From the NCBI GenBank assembly GCA_024195265.1, contig JAJLRJ010000001.1, forward strand, positions 6,282,857 through 6,346,856: a DNA stretch of 64,000 nucleotides. Direction: 5' to 3'. The position numbers and the translations under genes were made by a program. The notes under the pieces are model-generated. The model was not told the DNA's origin and did not search any database. It was given only the letters and a program-made list of their open reading frames with translations. Origin of the DNA: Dendrophyllia cribrosa (taxonomy: Eukaryota > Cnidaria > Anthozoa > Scleractinia > Dendrophylliidae). Shown in pieces: positions 28,501-36,562 of the stretch. Numbering within the stretch: the first letter of the stretch is position 1; each line of letters begins with the position of its first letter.

Positions 28501-31500
28501 ACATCATCATAATATCAGATAAGAGTGAATCAGCACAGAACATCATCATTATATCAGATAAGAGTGAATCAGCACAGAACATCATCATAATATCAGATAA
28601 GAGTGAATCAGCACAGACCATCATCATAATATCAGATAAGAGTGAATCAGCACAGACCATCATCATAATATCAGATAAGAGTGAATCAGCACAGAACATC
28701 ATCATAATATCAGATAAGAGTGAATCAGCACAGAACATCATCATTATATCAGATAAGAGTGAATCAGCACAGACCATCATCATAATATCAGATAAGAGTG
28801 AATCAGCACAGAACATCATCATTATATCAGATAAGAGTGAATCAGCACAGACCATCATCATAATATCAGATAAGAGTGAATCAGCACAGACCATCATCAT
28901 AATATCAGATAAGAGTGAATCAGCACAGAACATCATCATAATATCAGATAAGAGTGAATCAGCACAGACCATCATCATAATATCAGATAAGAGTGAATCA
29001 GCACAGACCATCATCATTATATCAGATAAGAGTGAATCAGCACAGAACATCATGATAATATCAGGTAAGAGTGAATCAGCACAGAACATCATCATAATAT
29101 CAGGTAAGAGTGAATCAGCACAGACCATCATCATAATATCAGATAAGAGTGAATCAGCACAGAACATCATCATAATTTCAGATAAGAGTGAATCAGCACA
29201 GACCATCATCATAATATCAGATAAGAGTGAATCAGCACAGACCATCATCATAATATCAGATAAGAGTGAATCAGCACAGACCATCATCATAATATCAGAT
29301 AAGAGTGAATCAGCACAGAACATCATCATAATATCAGATAAGAGTGAATCAGCACAGAACATCATCATAATATCAGATAAGAGTGAATCAGCACAGAACA
29401 TCATCATAATATCAGATAAGAGTGAATCAGCACAGACCATCATCATAATATCAGGTAAGAGTGAATCAGCACAGAACATCATCATAATATCAGATAAGAG
29501 TGAATCAGCACAGACCATCATCATAATATCAGATAAGAGTGAATCAGCACAGACCATCATCATAAAATCAGATAAGAGTGAATCAGCACAGACCATCATC
29601 ATAATATCAGATAAGAGTGAATTAGCACAGAACATCATCATAATATCAGGTAAGAGTGAATCAGCACAGACCATCATCATAATATCAGATAAGAGTGAAT
29701 CAGCACAGAACATCATCATAATATCAGATAAGAGTGAATCAGCACAGAACATCATCATAATATCAGATAAGAGTGAATCAGCACAGACCATCATCATAAT
29801 ATCAGATAAGAGTGAATCAGCACAGACCATCATCATAATATCAGGTAAGAGTGAATCAGCACAGAACATCATCATAATATCAGATAAGAGTGAATCAGCA
29901 CAGACCATCATCATAATATCAGATAAGAGTGAATCAGCACAGACCATCATCATAATATCAGATAAGAGTGAATCAGCACAGAACATCATCATAATATCAG
30001 GTAAGAGTGAATCAGCACAGAACATCATAATATCAGATAAGAGTGAATCAGCACAGAACATCATCATAATATCAGATAAGAGTGAATCAGCACAGACCAT
30101 CATCATAATATCAGATAAGAGTGAATCAGCACAGACCATCATCATAATATCAGATAAGAGTGAATCAGCACAGAACATCATCATAATATCAGATAAGAGT
30201 GAATCAGCACAGAACATCATCATTATATCAGATAAGAGTGAATCAGCACAGACCATCATCATAATATCAGATAAGAGTGAATCAGCACAGAACATCATCA
30301 TTATATCAGATAAGAGTGAATCAGCACAGACCATCATCATAATATCAGATAAGAGTGAATCAGCACAGACCATCATCATAATATCAGATAAGAGTGAATC
30401 AGCACAGAACATCATCATAATATCAGATAAGAGTGAATCAGCACAGACCATCATCATTATATCAGATAAGAGTGAATCAGCACAGACCATCATCATAATA
30501 TCAGATAAGAGTGAATCAGCACAGACCATCATCATTATATCAGATAAGAGTGAATCAGCACAGAACATCATCATAATATCAGGTAAGAGTGAATCAGCAC
30601 AGAACATCATCATAATATCAGGTAAGAGTGAATCAGCACAGACCATCATCATAATATCAGATAAGAGTGAATCAGCACAGACCATCATCATTATATCAGG
30701 TAAGAGTGAATCAGCACAGAACATCATCATAATATCAGATAAGAGTGAATCAGCACAGACCATCATCATAATATCAGATAAGAGTGAATCAGCACAGACC
30801 ATCATCATAATATCAGATAAGAGTGAATCAGCACAGAACATCATCATAATATCAGATAAGAGTGAATCAGCACAGAACATCATCATAATATCAGATAAGA
30901 GTGAATCAGCACAGACCATCATCATTATATCAGATAAGAGTGAATCAGCACAGACCATCATCATAATATCAGATAAGAGTGAATCAGCACAGACCATCAT
31001 CATTATATCAGATAAGAGTGAATCAGCACAGAACATCATCATAATATCAGGTAAGAGTGAATCAGCACAGAACATCATCATAATATCAGGTAAGAGTGAA
31101 TCAGCACAGACCATCATCATAATATCAGATAAGAGTGAATCAGCACAGACCATCATCATAATATCAGATAAGAGTGAATCAGCACAGAACATCATCATAA
31201 TATCAGGTAAGAGTGAATCAGCACAGAACATCATAATATCAGATAAGAGTGAATCAGCACAGAACATCATCATAATATCAGATAAGAGTGAATCAGCACA
31301 GACCATCATCATAATATCAGATAAGAGTGAATCAGCACAGACCATCATCATAATATCAGATAAGAGTGAATCAGCACAGAACATCATCATAATATCAGAT
31401 AAGAGTGAATCAGCACAGAACATCATCATTATATCAGATAAGAGTGAATCAGCACAGACCATCATCATAATATCAGATAAGAGTGAATCAGCACAGAACA

Positions 31501-34426
31501 TCATCATTATATCAGATAAGAGTGAATCAGCACAGACCATCATCATAATATCAGATAAGAGTGAATCAGCACAGACCATCATCATAATATCAGATAAGAG
31601 TGAATCAGCACAGAACATCATCATAATATCAGATAAGAGTGAATCAGCACAGACCATCATCATTATATCAGATAAGAGTGAATCAGCACAGACCATCATC
31701 ATAATATCAGATAAGAGTGAATCAGCACAGACCATCATCATTATATCAGATAAGAGTGAATCAGCACAGAACATCATCATAATATCAGGTAAGAGTGAAT
31801 CAGCACAGAACATCATCATAATATCAGGTAAGAGTGAATCAGCACAGACCATCATCATAATATCAGATAAGAGTGAATCAGCACAGACCATCATCATTAT
31901 ATCAGGTAAGAGTGAATCAGCACAGAACATCATCATAATATCAGATAAGAGTGAATCAGCACAGACCATCATCATAATATCAGATAAGAGTGAATCAGCA
32001 CAGAACATCATCATAATATCAGATAAGAGTGAATCAGCACAGAACATCATCATAATATCAGATAAGAGTGAATCAGCACAGACCATCATCATAATATCAG
32101 ATAAGAGTGAATCAGCACAGACCATCATCATAATATCAGATAAGAGTGAATCAGCACAGAACATCATCATAATATCAGATAAGAGTGAATCAGCACAGAC
32201 CATCATCATTATATCAGATAAGAGTGAATCAGCACAGAACATCATCATAATATCAGATAAGAGTGAATCAGCACAGACCATCATCATAATATCAGATAAG
32301 AGTGAATCAGCACAGAACATCATCATAATATCAGATAAGAGTGAATCAGCACAGACCATCATCATAATATCAGATAAGAGTGAATCAGCACAGAACATCA
32401 TCATAATATCAGATAAGAGTGAATCAGCACAGACCATCATCATAATATCAGATAAGAGTGAATCAGCACAGAACATCATCATAATATCAGATAAGAGTGA
32501 ATCAGCACAGACCATCATCATAATATCAGATAAGAGTGAATCAGCACAGACCATCATCATAATATCAGATAAGAGTGAATCAGCACAGAACATCATCATA
32601 ATATCAGATAAGAGTGAATCAGCACAGAACATCATCATAATATCAGATAAGAGTGAATCAGCACAGAACATCATCATAATATCAGATAAGAGTGAATCAG
32701 CACAGAACATCATCATAATATCAGATAAGAGTGAATCAGCACAGAACATCATCATAATATCAGATAAGAGTGAATCAGCACAGACCATCATCATTATATC
32801 AGATAAGAGTGAATCAGCACAGAACATCATCATAATATCAGATAAGAGTGAATCAGCACAGAACATCATCATAATATCAGATAAGAGTGAATCAGCACAG
32901 ACCATCATCATTATATCAGATAAGAGTGAATCAGCACAGAACATCATCATAATATCAGATAAGAGTGAATCAGCACAGACCATCATCATTATATCAGATA
33001 AGAGTGAATCAGCACAGAACATCATCATAATATCAGGTAAGAGTGAATCAGCACAGAACATCATCATAATATCAGATAAGAGTGAATCAGCACAGAACAT
33101 CATCATAATATCAGATAAGAGTGAATCAGCACAGACCATCATCATAATATCAGATAAGAGTGAATCAGCACAGAACATCATCATAATATCAGGTAAGAGT
33201 GAATCAGCACAGACCATCATCATAATATCAGATAAGAGTGAATCAGCACAGACCATCATCATTATATCAGATAAGAGTGAATCAGCACAGACCATCATCA
33301 TTATATCAGATAAGAGTGAATCAGCACAGAACATCATCATAATATCAGGTAAGAGTGAATCAGCACAGAACATCATCATAATATCAGATAAGAGTGAATC
33401 AGCACAGAACATCATCATTGTCCCCCTTGTCTATTCTTCTTTGGTCTCCTACGAGAGTGGACACTTGGAGAAATTTAAGTGTACAATGCCACCTGTATTT
33501 AGCGGACACCAGCTTGATTCCATAAAATGTATTCCCATATTTACTTTAAAACGAACCTGTATTCAGCAGACCCCTTTATTAAGCGGACGCGGACACCAAA
33601 ACTAATCCATTTTGTTACACGAAACCTGTATTAAGTGGACGCTTTTCAAGTGTTTTTAGAATGCATCAGTTTTAATTAGATTATGGGATTACTATTTACT
33701 AAAAGCGTTTCTTTTTCGGTAATTAAGTTATTCAACTTGATACGGCCTGTTGCATGAAATTTGGGTATAATAAAAGTGAATAATTATGTATTATTGCTCA
33801 ATTTATTAGAACATGTATGAAGCGGACATCTTGCCTGCGAATACAGCCGCCTCTTATCGCTCCAGGCCGCTAGGGGTGTTTGCAGGCTAGCGGACACCCT
33901 GTATTAAGCAAGCACTTACGAGGGTCCCGAGGCGGAGGTAAACGTGCATTTAAATGAAATTTGAAGAGGTTTAAAGATGGCCGGAAAGAAGAAAGAAAAA
34001 GCCATGTCAAGTGGCGGCAAAATGGCGTTCATGTGGACCCCGCCTTAATACAGGTTTAATACAGGTTTAATACTGGTTAAATACAGGTTTTCAGTGTAGT
34101 TTTGTTTTCTTTCTGTAGTGATGCCATTCCTCCAAGCCTTCAACGCTAGCGATTACAAGTGGAGTCCGTACGCTTCCATGGTGCAGTTGGAGCTACTCGA
34201 GGTCGTTAACTCCACAAACACGGACTATGCCGTCAGGCTGCTCTACCAAGGACAGGAACGGCGCATTCCTTACTGCAAGAGCTCGCCATGCACTATAGCT
34301 GAATTTGGCGAGTACGTCCGCACAATTACTCCTCAAGACCCTGCTACGGATTGTAAGGTGACCAAACCGGACATCATGGCTGGACCACACCCACCACTTG
34401 TAGGCAGAAATCGAGCGCTGTTCTAA
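1444..34426 (+). CDS. Histidine acid phosphatase, ACP6/PXYLP1-like (8 exons, 5' incomplete)
   Basis: The protein should hydrolyse phosphomonoesters through a phosphohistidine intermediate. Relatives act on lysophosphatidic acid (ACP6) or on the phosphorylated xylose of the proteoglycan linker (PXYLP1). Joining 1444-1586, 6213-6383, 7122-7141, 7495-7613, 8903-9033, 11246-11448, 11653-11722 and 34119-34426 gives one frame of 387 residues, with every intron GT-AG and every phase matching. Landmarks in order: R-HGDRTRAG (nucleophile histidine; the initial R is completed across the upstream junction), the LTFKGYKQQ helix, LRKAYV and FLSP, the second arginine in DMSRTRQSAQAL, and YLYSGHDHTV (catalytic HD) followed by KWSPYA. 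The last three blocks resemble human ACP6 from memory. Residue three after RHGDR is R where P is usual. Family members are longer, so an N-terminal segment with any signal peptide is missing. The substrate is not known. Confidence 0.85.
1587..2236. other. Intron sequence, nothing coding
   Basis: First part of the 4.6-kb intron between the RHGDR exon and the exon at 6213. It contains a C tract (about 1792-1809) and AT-rich text. No element boundaries were recognised before the inverted-repeat element that begins near 2237. Confidence 0.5.
2237..3726. mobile_element. MITE of the AGAGCAGTTTTCA family, split by a later insertion
   Basis: The left end (AGAGAAGTTTTCAGTCGAG) and right end (TTGATTGAAAACTGCTTT) are inverted. 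The interior after 3456 matches the copies at 61011-61294 and 40316-40793: ATTGGTTTTGGTTTTCTTCT, TGATTGGTTGAGAAAGTGGCG and AGCCAATCACAAAG. The copy is broken after base 2266 by the element at 2267-3455. Confidence 0.7.
2267..3455. mobile_element. CAGGGATT-ended DNA element (hAT-like ends) inserted into a MITE
   Basis: Ends CAGGGATTAATTCTGACAGGG-like on the left and CCCTGTCAGAATCCCTG on the right are inverted repeats. Both subterminal regions hold many copies of TTGTGCGGGA. TAAAAT flanks both sides and occurs once in intact MITE relatives, which suggests a 6-bp duplication. CAGGG ends suggest the hAT group, whose duplications are normally 8 bp, so the class is uncertain. A short stretch on the + strand (about 3092-3270) begins MSGKRQ and may be a transposase remnant, but it is frameshifted. 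Confidence 0.7.
3727..3855. repeat. Short AT-rich segment with a TATTG microsatellite
   Basis: Contains ATTGTATTGTATTGTAT near 3764-3780 and AT-rich text. The same pentamer follows a retroposon-like tail near 36520. Confidence 0.5.
3856..5725. mobile_element. TTAACCCATTC-ended inverted-repeat element with a nested element
   Basis: The left end TTAACCCATTCACTCCT (3856) is mirrored by AGGAGCGAATGGGTTAA ending at 5725. TTAA is at both tips. The interior is non-coding apart from short chance ORFs. A second element sits inside at 4137-4989. The right TTAA is shared with the left end of the neighbouring element at 5722. Confidence 0.6.
4137..4989. mobile_element. Nested Tc1/mariner-pogo-like non-autonomous element (TA-flanked)
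   Basis: The ends TACCGTATTTTCCGGTGTAT and ATACACCGGAAAATACGGTA are near-perfect inverted repeats. The motif CCGGTGTATAAG is repeated subterminally at both ends. TA at 4137-4138 and 4988-4989 fits the TA target of the Tc1/mariner superfamily. No transposase frame is visible. Confidence 0.65.
5722..6119. mobile_element. Small TTAA-flanked MITE
   Basis: TTAAAGGGACACTGTCA on the left is mirrored by TGACAGTGCCCCTTTAA on the right. It is about 400 bp long and has no long frame. A TTAA target is typical of piggyBac-mobilised elements. The class is inferred only from the target and termini. Confidence 0.6.
6213..6383 (+). CDS. Histidine acid phosphatase exon B
   Basis: The acceptor AG is at 6211-6212, after a T-rich tract. 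TT completes valine with the previous G. The product includes DCGLGHLTFKGYKQQ, NGENLRKAYVDTGFLSP and HEDFFRTD, which match conserved helices of the ACP6/PXYLP1 type. The donor is GTAAGT at 6384, phase 1. An apparent start at 6200 belongs to the intron. Confidence 0.85.
7122..7141 (+). CDS. 20-nt microexon of the histidine acid phosphatase gene
   Basis: A phase-1 donor at 6383 and a phase-0 acceptor at 7494 require a connecting exon. ATATGTCAAGAACAAGACAG lies between AAAG and GTTAGT. It turns the join into FFRTD-D-MSRTRQ-SAQALG, which restores the conserved second arginine and the spacing to the SAQAL helix. The length, phase and residues all fit, but no transcript was available. Confidence 0.8.
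7495..7613 (+). CDS. Histidine acid phosphatase exon D
   Basis: TTTACAG precedes it and GTAAGT follows. It encodes SAQALGLAMFPPPSPSPGKAQ and a short acidic stretch ending EPNPR, with the arginine split by the intron (phase 2). Its frame is open only in the phase supplied by the 20-nt microexon. Confidence 0.85.
7614..8902. other. Intron with one small MITE
   Basis: Intron between the FPPPSPSPG exon and the exon at 8903. The only recognised element is the MITE at 8055-8225. The remainder shows no convincing coding segment or ordered repeat. Confidence 0.6.
8055..8225. mobile_element. 171-bp TTAA-flanked MITE
   Basis: TTAAGGGCCCACCTTCACCC on the left is mirrored by GGGTGAAGGTGGGCCTTTAA on the right. 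The interior is about 120 bp of non-coding text. It lies inside the phosphatase intron. Confidence 0.7.
8903..9033 (+). CDS. Histidine acid phosphatase exon E
   Basis: The acceptor is TTTGCAG and the donor GTAAGT. The exon encodes LCPKLDQYEREFFASDMWKK, then HYAEQTGPLLDEVRKALGLK and YDL, an amphipathic helical segment of the alpha domain. It ends in phase 1. Confidence 0.85.
9304..11199. mobile_element. 1.9-kb foldback element with arms of nearly 0.9 kb
   Basis: GCGCCGTTTGTAAAAAAATT at the left is mirrored at the right end. The inverted similarity continues inwards to about 10189 on the left and 10311 on the right, leaving a loop of roughly 120 bp. Each arm has an internal direct duplication of about 100 bp (CCTCCGATTT-AAACCACGAAAACAC text). 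Mirrored ORFs of 60-75 codons appear in both arms and are probably not genes. There is no transposase. It fills most of the intron before the exon at 11246. Confidence 0.75.
11246..11448 (+). CDS. Histidine acid phosphatase exon F
   Basis: The acceptor CCCCAG ends at 11245 and the donor GTAAGA begins at 11449. The codon split with the previous exon gives T, then MDGLTHIADCLLTHICHDF, later ELEYTWYATYSYP and GIGFLIAEMWQ. It ends in phase 0. Confidence 0.85.
11653..11722 (+). CDS. Histidine acid phosphatase exon G: catalytic HD
   Basis: Encodes AMQDVIEGERFEKFYLYSGH and DHT. GHD is the conserved C-terminal motif that supplies the proton-donor aspartate. The exon ends in phase 1 (ACA-G) before GTATGG. 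The next exon is 22.4 kb away and begins TG, giving V and then MPFLQAF. Confidence 0.85.
12093..12728 (-). pseudogene. GIY-YIG endonuclease domain of a Penelope-like element, left arm
   Basis: Mirror copy of the + strand frame in the right arm. It is open on the minus strand from about 12728 to the stop at 12093-12095 and lacks a start codon, because a TAA lies in the loop at 12729-12731. It should encode the same GIY-YIG text (IYIGETGRRLGDRFREHL). The reverse transcriptase part is absent, so it is a 5'-truncated fragment. Confidence 0.7.
12740..13387 (+). pseudogene. GIY-YIG endonuclease domain of a Penelope-like element, right arm
   Basis: Penelope-like retroelements carry a reverse transcriptase followed by a GIY-YIG nuclease that nicks target DNA. 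Here only the C-terminal part is present. A nominal ATG at 12701 crosses the palindrome centre and is not a real start. Counting from it, a cysteine cluster (CTRTRCNTCPF) precedes NVIYC at about residue 129 and IYIGETGRRLGDRFREHL at about 142. Later come ARHFNLTNHS and the acidic RKNLEQKI, then a short tail ending at the TAA at 13385-13387. The GIY and YIG signatures are conserved as IY and YIG. No RT motif lies upstream. Confidence 0.8.
13714..13919. mobile_element. MITE with CTCTCCAGAAACTGTGGGGA termini
   Basis: The left text ATTCGCCTCTCCAGAAACTG and right text CAGTTTCTGGAGAGGCGAAT are exact inverted repeats, extending inwards for about 45 bp. It is 206 bp long and non-coding. Confidence 0.7.
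14062..14249. mobile_element. MITE with GGGCCCGTTTCTCGAA termini
   Basis: GGGCCCGTTTCTCGAAAGTC on the left pairs with GAGTTCGAGAAACGGGCCC on the right, and internal GGGCCCGAAAA text is also mirrored. It is 188 bp, with no coding content. Confidence 0.7.
14389..14742. mobile_element. MITE with GGTTGTTTACCATTTAC termini
   Basis: GGTTGTTTACCATTTAC (14389) is mirrored by GTAAATGGTAAACAACC (ending 14742). Inside, the motif ACCATTTAC recurs with GGAAATTCCG blocks in both orientations. It is 354 bp. The ORFs here are low-complexity readings of the repeat. Confidence 0.7.
14776..14958. mobile_element. 183-bp near-complete hairpin MITE
   Basis: GAATTCTCTATTTTC at the left is mirrored by GAAAATAGAGAATTC at the right. 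Pairing continues through GCCCATAAT-CACTTTGTTTG text to a short centre near 14867. Almost the whole element is one hairpin. Confidence 0.75.
14959..15640. other. Intron segment before the satellite, nothing recognised
   Basis: Unique-looking AT-rich text. It contains a small palindrome around AACAATATTGTT near 15304-15315 and no coding segment that can be supported. Confidence 0.5.
15641..23326 (+). repeat. 39-bp satellite array, first block (about 197 units)
   Basis: Head-to-tail copies of a 39-bp unit with core CAGATAAGAGTGAATCAGC and a (CAT)n-like end. Variation is nearly confined to a few sites: GAACATC or GACCATC, CATAATA or CATTATA, and GATAAG replaced by GGTAAG, GAAAAG or GATGAG. A 4-bp duplication near 15927 shifts the frame once. 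The unit is 13 codons with stop-free frames on both strands. Rare variants recur at offsets that are whole multiples of 39, showing higher-order duplication. The array lies in the last phosphatase intron. Confidence 0.97.
23327..24145. mobile_element. 819-bp inverted-repeat element inserted in the satellite
   Basis: GTGTAGTTCCAGAAAATATC on the left is mirrored by GATATTTTCTGGAACTACAC on the right. Subterminal CCCC(A)CCCC and GGAATTTCC motifs occur at both ends. AAT at 23324-23326 and 24146-24148 flanks the element, while uninterrupted units have it once, so insertion made a 3-bp duplication. The interior has no recognisable protein. Confidence 0.8.
24146..33419 (+). repeat. 39-bp satellite array, second block (about 238 units)
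   Basis: The same unit and orientation as the first block, resuming within the interrupted unit. GGTAAG variants are common towards the right half. Three units lack 3 bp (near 28121, 30021 and 31227). The last two are 1,206 bp apart, equal to 30 full units plus one 36-bp unit, so a segment of about 31 units has been duplicated. The array ends at CATCATCAT before unrelated sequence at 33420. Confidence 0.97.
33420..34118. repeat. Degenerate repeat rich in CCTGTATTAAGCGGAC motifs, 3' end of the large intron
   Basis: Variants of CTGTATT(A/C/T)AGCGGAC occur several times between 33490 and 33910, some beside GGACACC. At 34045-34105 the motif AATACAGGTTT is repeated about four times. The text ends with a good polypyrimidine tract and TAG acceptor (TTTTCTTTCTGTAG) before the last phosphatase exon. 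Confidence 0.6.
34119..34426 (+). CDS. Histidine acid phosphatase terminal exon
   Basis: Begins TG, completing V after GHDHT. It encodes MPFLQAFNASDYKWSPYASM, VQLELLEV, YAVRLLYQGQERRIPYC and CTIAEFGEYVRTITP, ending GRNRALF and TAA. The KWSPYA block and the cysteine pair resemble the C-terminus of ACP6-like phosphatases. A 3' UTR follows to at least 34800. Confidence 0.88.
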
Positions 34427-34820
34427 GTTGAGACACGCCCAAACACGTGGTGACTAAGCAGTGATGCTTGGAACCTTCCGTGCACGCGTGAATTTGTAAC
34501 TAAAATCAGGAGCTTATTAGCTTCTGCTAAAATTCAGTGCAACAAGGATTTGACGAAGATTATTTTTACGGACTTTTCATTTCTAAAGACACTGATTTTA
34601 ATTTGCCATGTTACGGTGAATGAAAATGTTTACAATGTAAAACAAAAACAAAAACTAAAAAAAAACAATGTAAAACAAAACAAAAACAAAAAAGGACTGA
34701 CGCACGGCAGTGAGCGAGCGAGACCCGTCACATTGTTTTAGTCGTTGTCATTTGGTAGAATTAGAGAAGTAATTTCGTAACAACGATTTTATAAAATAAA
34801 CAAACTGCACTATATTGTTT
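34427..34820 (+). other. 3' UTR of the phosphatase gene with AATAAA signal
   Basis: AATAAA at 34795-34800 lies about 370 bp after the stop codon. An A-rich AACAAAAACAAAAAC tract is at 34640-34695. The cleavage site is not visible. Confidence 0.6.
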
Positions 34821-34920
34821 TTTGGTGTTGATTTTAAGTACCAGTGATTCTCAAAGACAATACTAACCTATTCCTAATTGGGGTTCTGTCTTGGGTTCTT
34901 CGTTTGGGCGAGAGGTTCTC

Positions 34921-35023
34921 TACCCCCCCCCCCCCTCTCCCCCCTCCCCCCTCCCCCCTCCCCCCTCCCCCCTCCCCCCTCCCCCCTCCCCTCCCCCCCT
35001 CCCCTCCCCCCCCTCCACCCCCC
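34921..35023. repeat. C/T polypyrimidine tract (CTCCCCC repeats)
   Basis: About 100 bp of nearly pure C with regularly spaced T (TCCCCCC units). The proline- and glycine-rich ORFs read from it on both strands are artefacts. Confidence 0.9.
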
Positions 35024-35394
35024 GAATTGTCTTGAAATGAATAATACATGCGCTGAGATGCAAGTTTGAAATAATGACAGTAGTATTTTAGTTTTTTTGG
35101 TCGTAATAACGGTTTGACATGACAATTAGCTCCGCTATTTGCTAACATAAGAAGAAGAGTTACCCACAATCTTAAATGCGTCCTGACCAAGAAGTTGAGT
35201 CAGCGCAGAATATATTAAAACTCCAACTAAGCTCCAAGGCTTTCTGCCAAATCTGCAAACTTGTCAAGATTCCAGCTTTTTAATTCCCATATGAGACTTG
35301 AATTAATTAAAAAAAAACGAAAAAGAATTGAACTTGAGCAATTAAAAGAAAGTCACTAAACAAATTCCTTTTCTCTCCTCATTTCGTAAAACTA
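35024..35394. other. Intergenic, nothing recognised
   Basis: AT-rich sequence between the polypyrimidine tract and the MITE at 35395. No coding segment or ordered repeat was seen. Confidence 0.5.
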
Positions 35395-36197
35395 TTAAGG
35401 TGGCTGAATACAGTTTGCGCGCGCTCTTCAAATTTCAGCTGCTTACGCGAGTTAGCGCGCGCAGAGTTTTGAGGAAAACAAACGTGGCGCCTATTCAGCG
35501 ATCATTTTATTTCGCCCATCGTGGATCGCGAAAGTGTTGTTTTTCGTCTTAAAATCAAACAATTTGTTGTTCGTAAAAATGTTTGTTGAATCAATAGATG
35601 ATATAACAAACCATTGAAGAAATACACTGCCTTTTTGGTCGTTTTGTCTTTGGATCGAGAACCCAGTCAAATGCAACGCATGCGCAGTTGATCAAAAAAT
35701 TGTGACTGGATGTTTTAGCGACTTTCCTCGGAAACGTGCTGATTTCTACGAAACCACTCATTAGAATTTCACGAAATTTGGCACAATAATAGTTCCGAAT
35801 ATGCCGAACTCACCTGCTATCAAAAATTTGAAATCTAACAGAGGAGATTTTTACAAAACCTACACATATTAAACCACATATTACGGAAGATCCCTCTGTC
35901 AAAATTACATGAGACTGGTGTTAACATGCAAATATTTTTACGAGTTTACTAGAGTCAAATGATGGACAAAATCTAATGACTAGATTTTCTAAAAATAAAC
36001 GAAACCAAATATTGCAGGCTCATTTACAATCCACCGTGTTGCCATGGCAACACCCTAAAAGCTCAACAAAAATATGAAAATATATAGCTTGTTGCTTAAT
36101 CGTATGCCTCACCAATTTTGGACGCCCAGACGTTAGTGGTTTTAAAATGACAATGGATGACGCATAGGTACAGTGAAACTGTGTTCAGCCACCTTAA
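35395..36197. mobile_element. 803-bp TTAA-flanked inverted-repeat element
   Basis: TTAAGGTGGCTGAATACAGT on the left is mirrored by ACTGTGTTCAGCCACCTTAA on the right. The interior is non-coding. The termini and TTAA target resemble those of several other small elements in this window. Confidence 0.7.
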
Positions 36198-36269
36198 GAA
36201 CTCTATGATCAATAATTACGATGACTTTTTGATACATTAAATACTTAAATTAACATTATTAGCTCATGA

Positions 36270-36562
36270 AGAAATATTTTTTATCTTAATTTATGTAATT
36301 TAAATCTTATTTTTCTATGAACTCGGTTTTCCTTTTGGGTCGTCCACTCGATTAGCTCTAGCTATTTGGATGCTCCAAACTCACAAATTCTATCTATTAT
36401 GTTTTTTCTTTGGTTTTTCTTTTCTATATCCGTCTATAATCTAGTTTTATTTTTAAATTATTTTCTTTTTCCTTTTCTGTAAAGATCTTGTGTGAGTTGA
36501 ATAAAAAAAAATATTGTATTGTATTATATTGTATATATTGTATTGTAAAATATTGTATTGTG
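36270..36562 (+). mobile_element. Possible 3' tail of a LINE-type retroposon with TATTG tail
   Basis: Pyrimidine-rich text (TTTTCTTTTCTATATCCGTC and following) runs into GAATAAAAAAAAATATTGTA and an imperfect (TATTG)n stretch to 36562. A short-repeat tail after an A-rich end is typical of 5'-truncated LINEs. No reverse transcriptase is present, so this is inference. Confidence 0.4.

Noticed and set aside
15641..33419. CRISPR-like array
   Set aside because: The whole 39-bp unit repeats without unique spacers, there are no cas genes, and the context is eukaryotic.
24140..33605. ORFs of 3,092 (-) and 1,517 (+) codons in the second satellite block
   Set aside because: Same artefact as the first block. 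The + frame starts at a chance ATG inside the array, created by a CATGATA variant.
34834..35190. Glycine- and proline-rich ORFs
   Set aside because: They are read through a C/T polypyrimidine tract and overlap on both strands.
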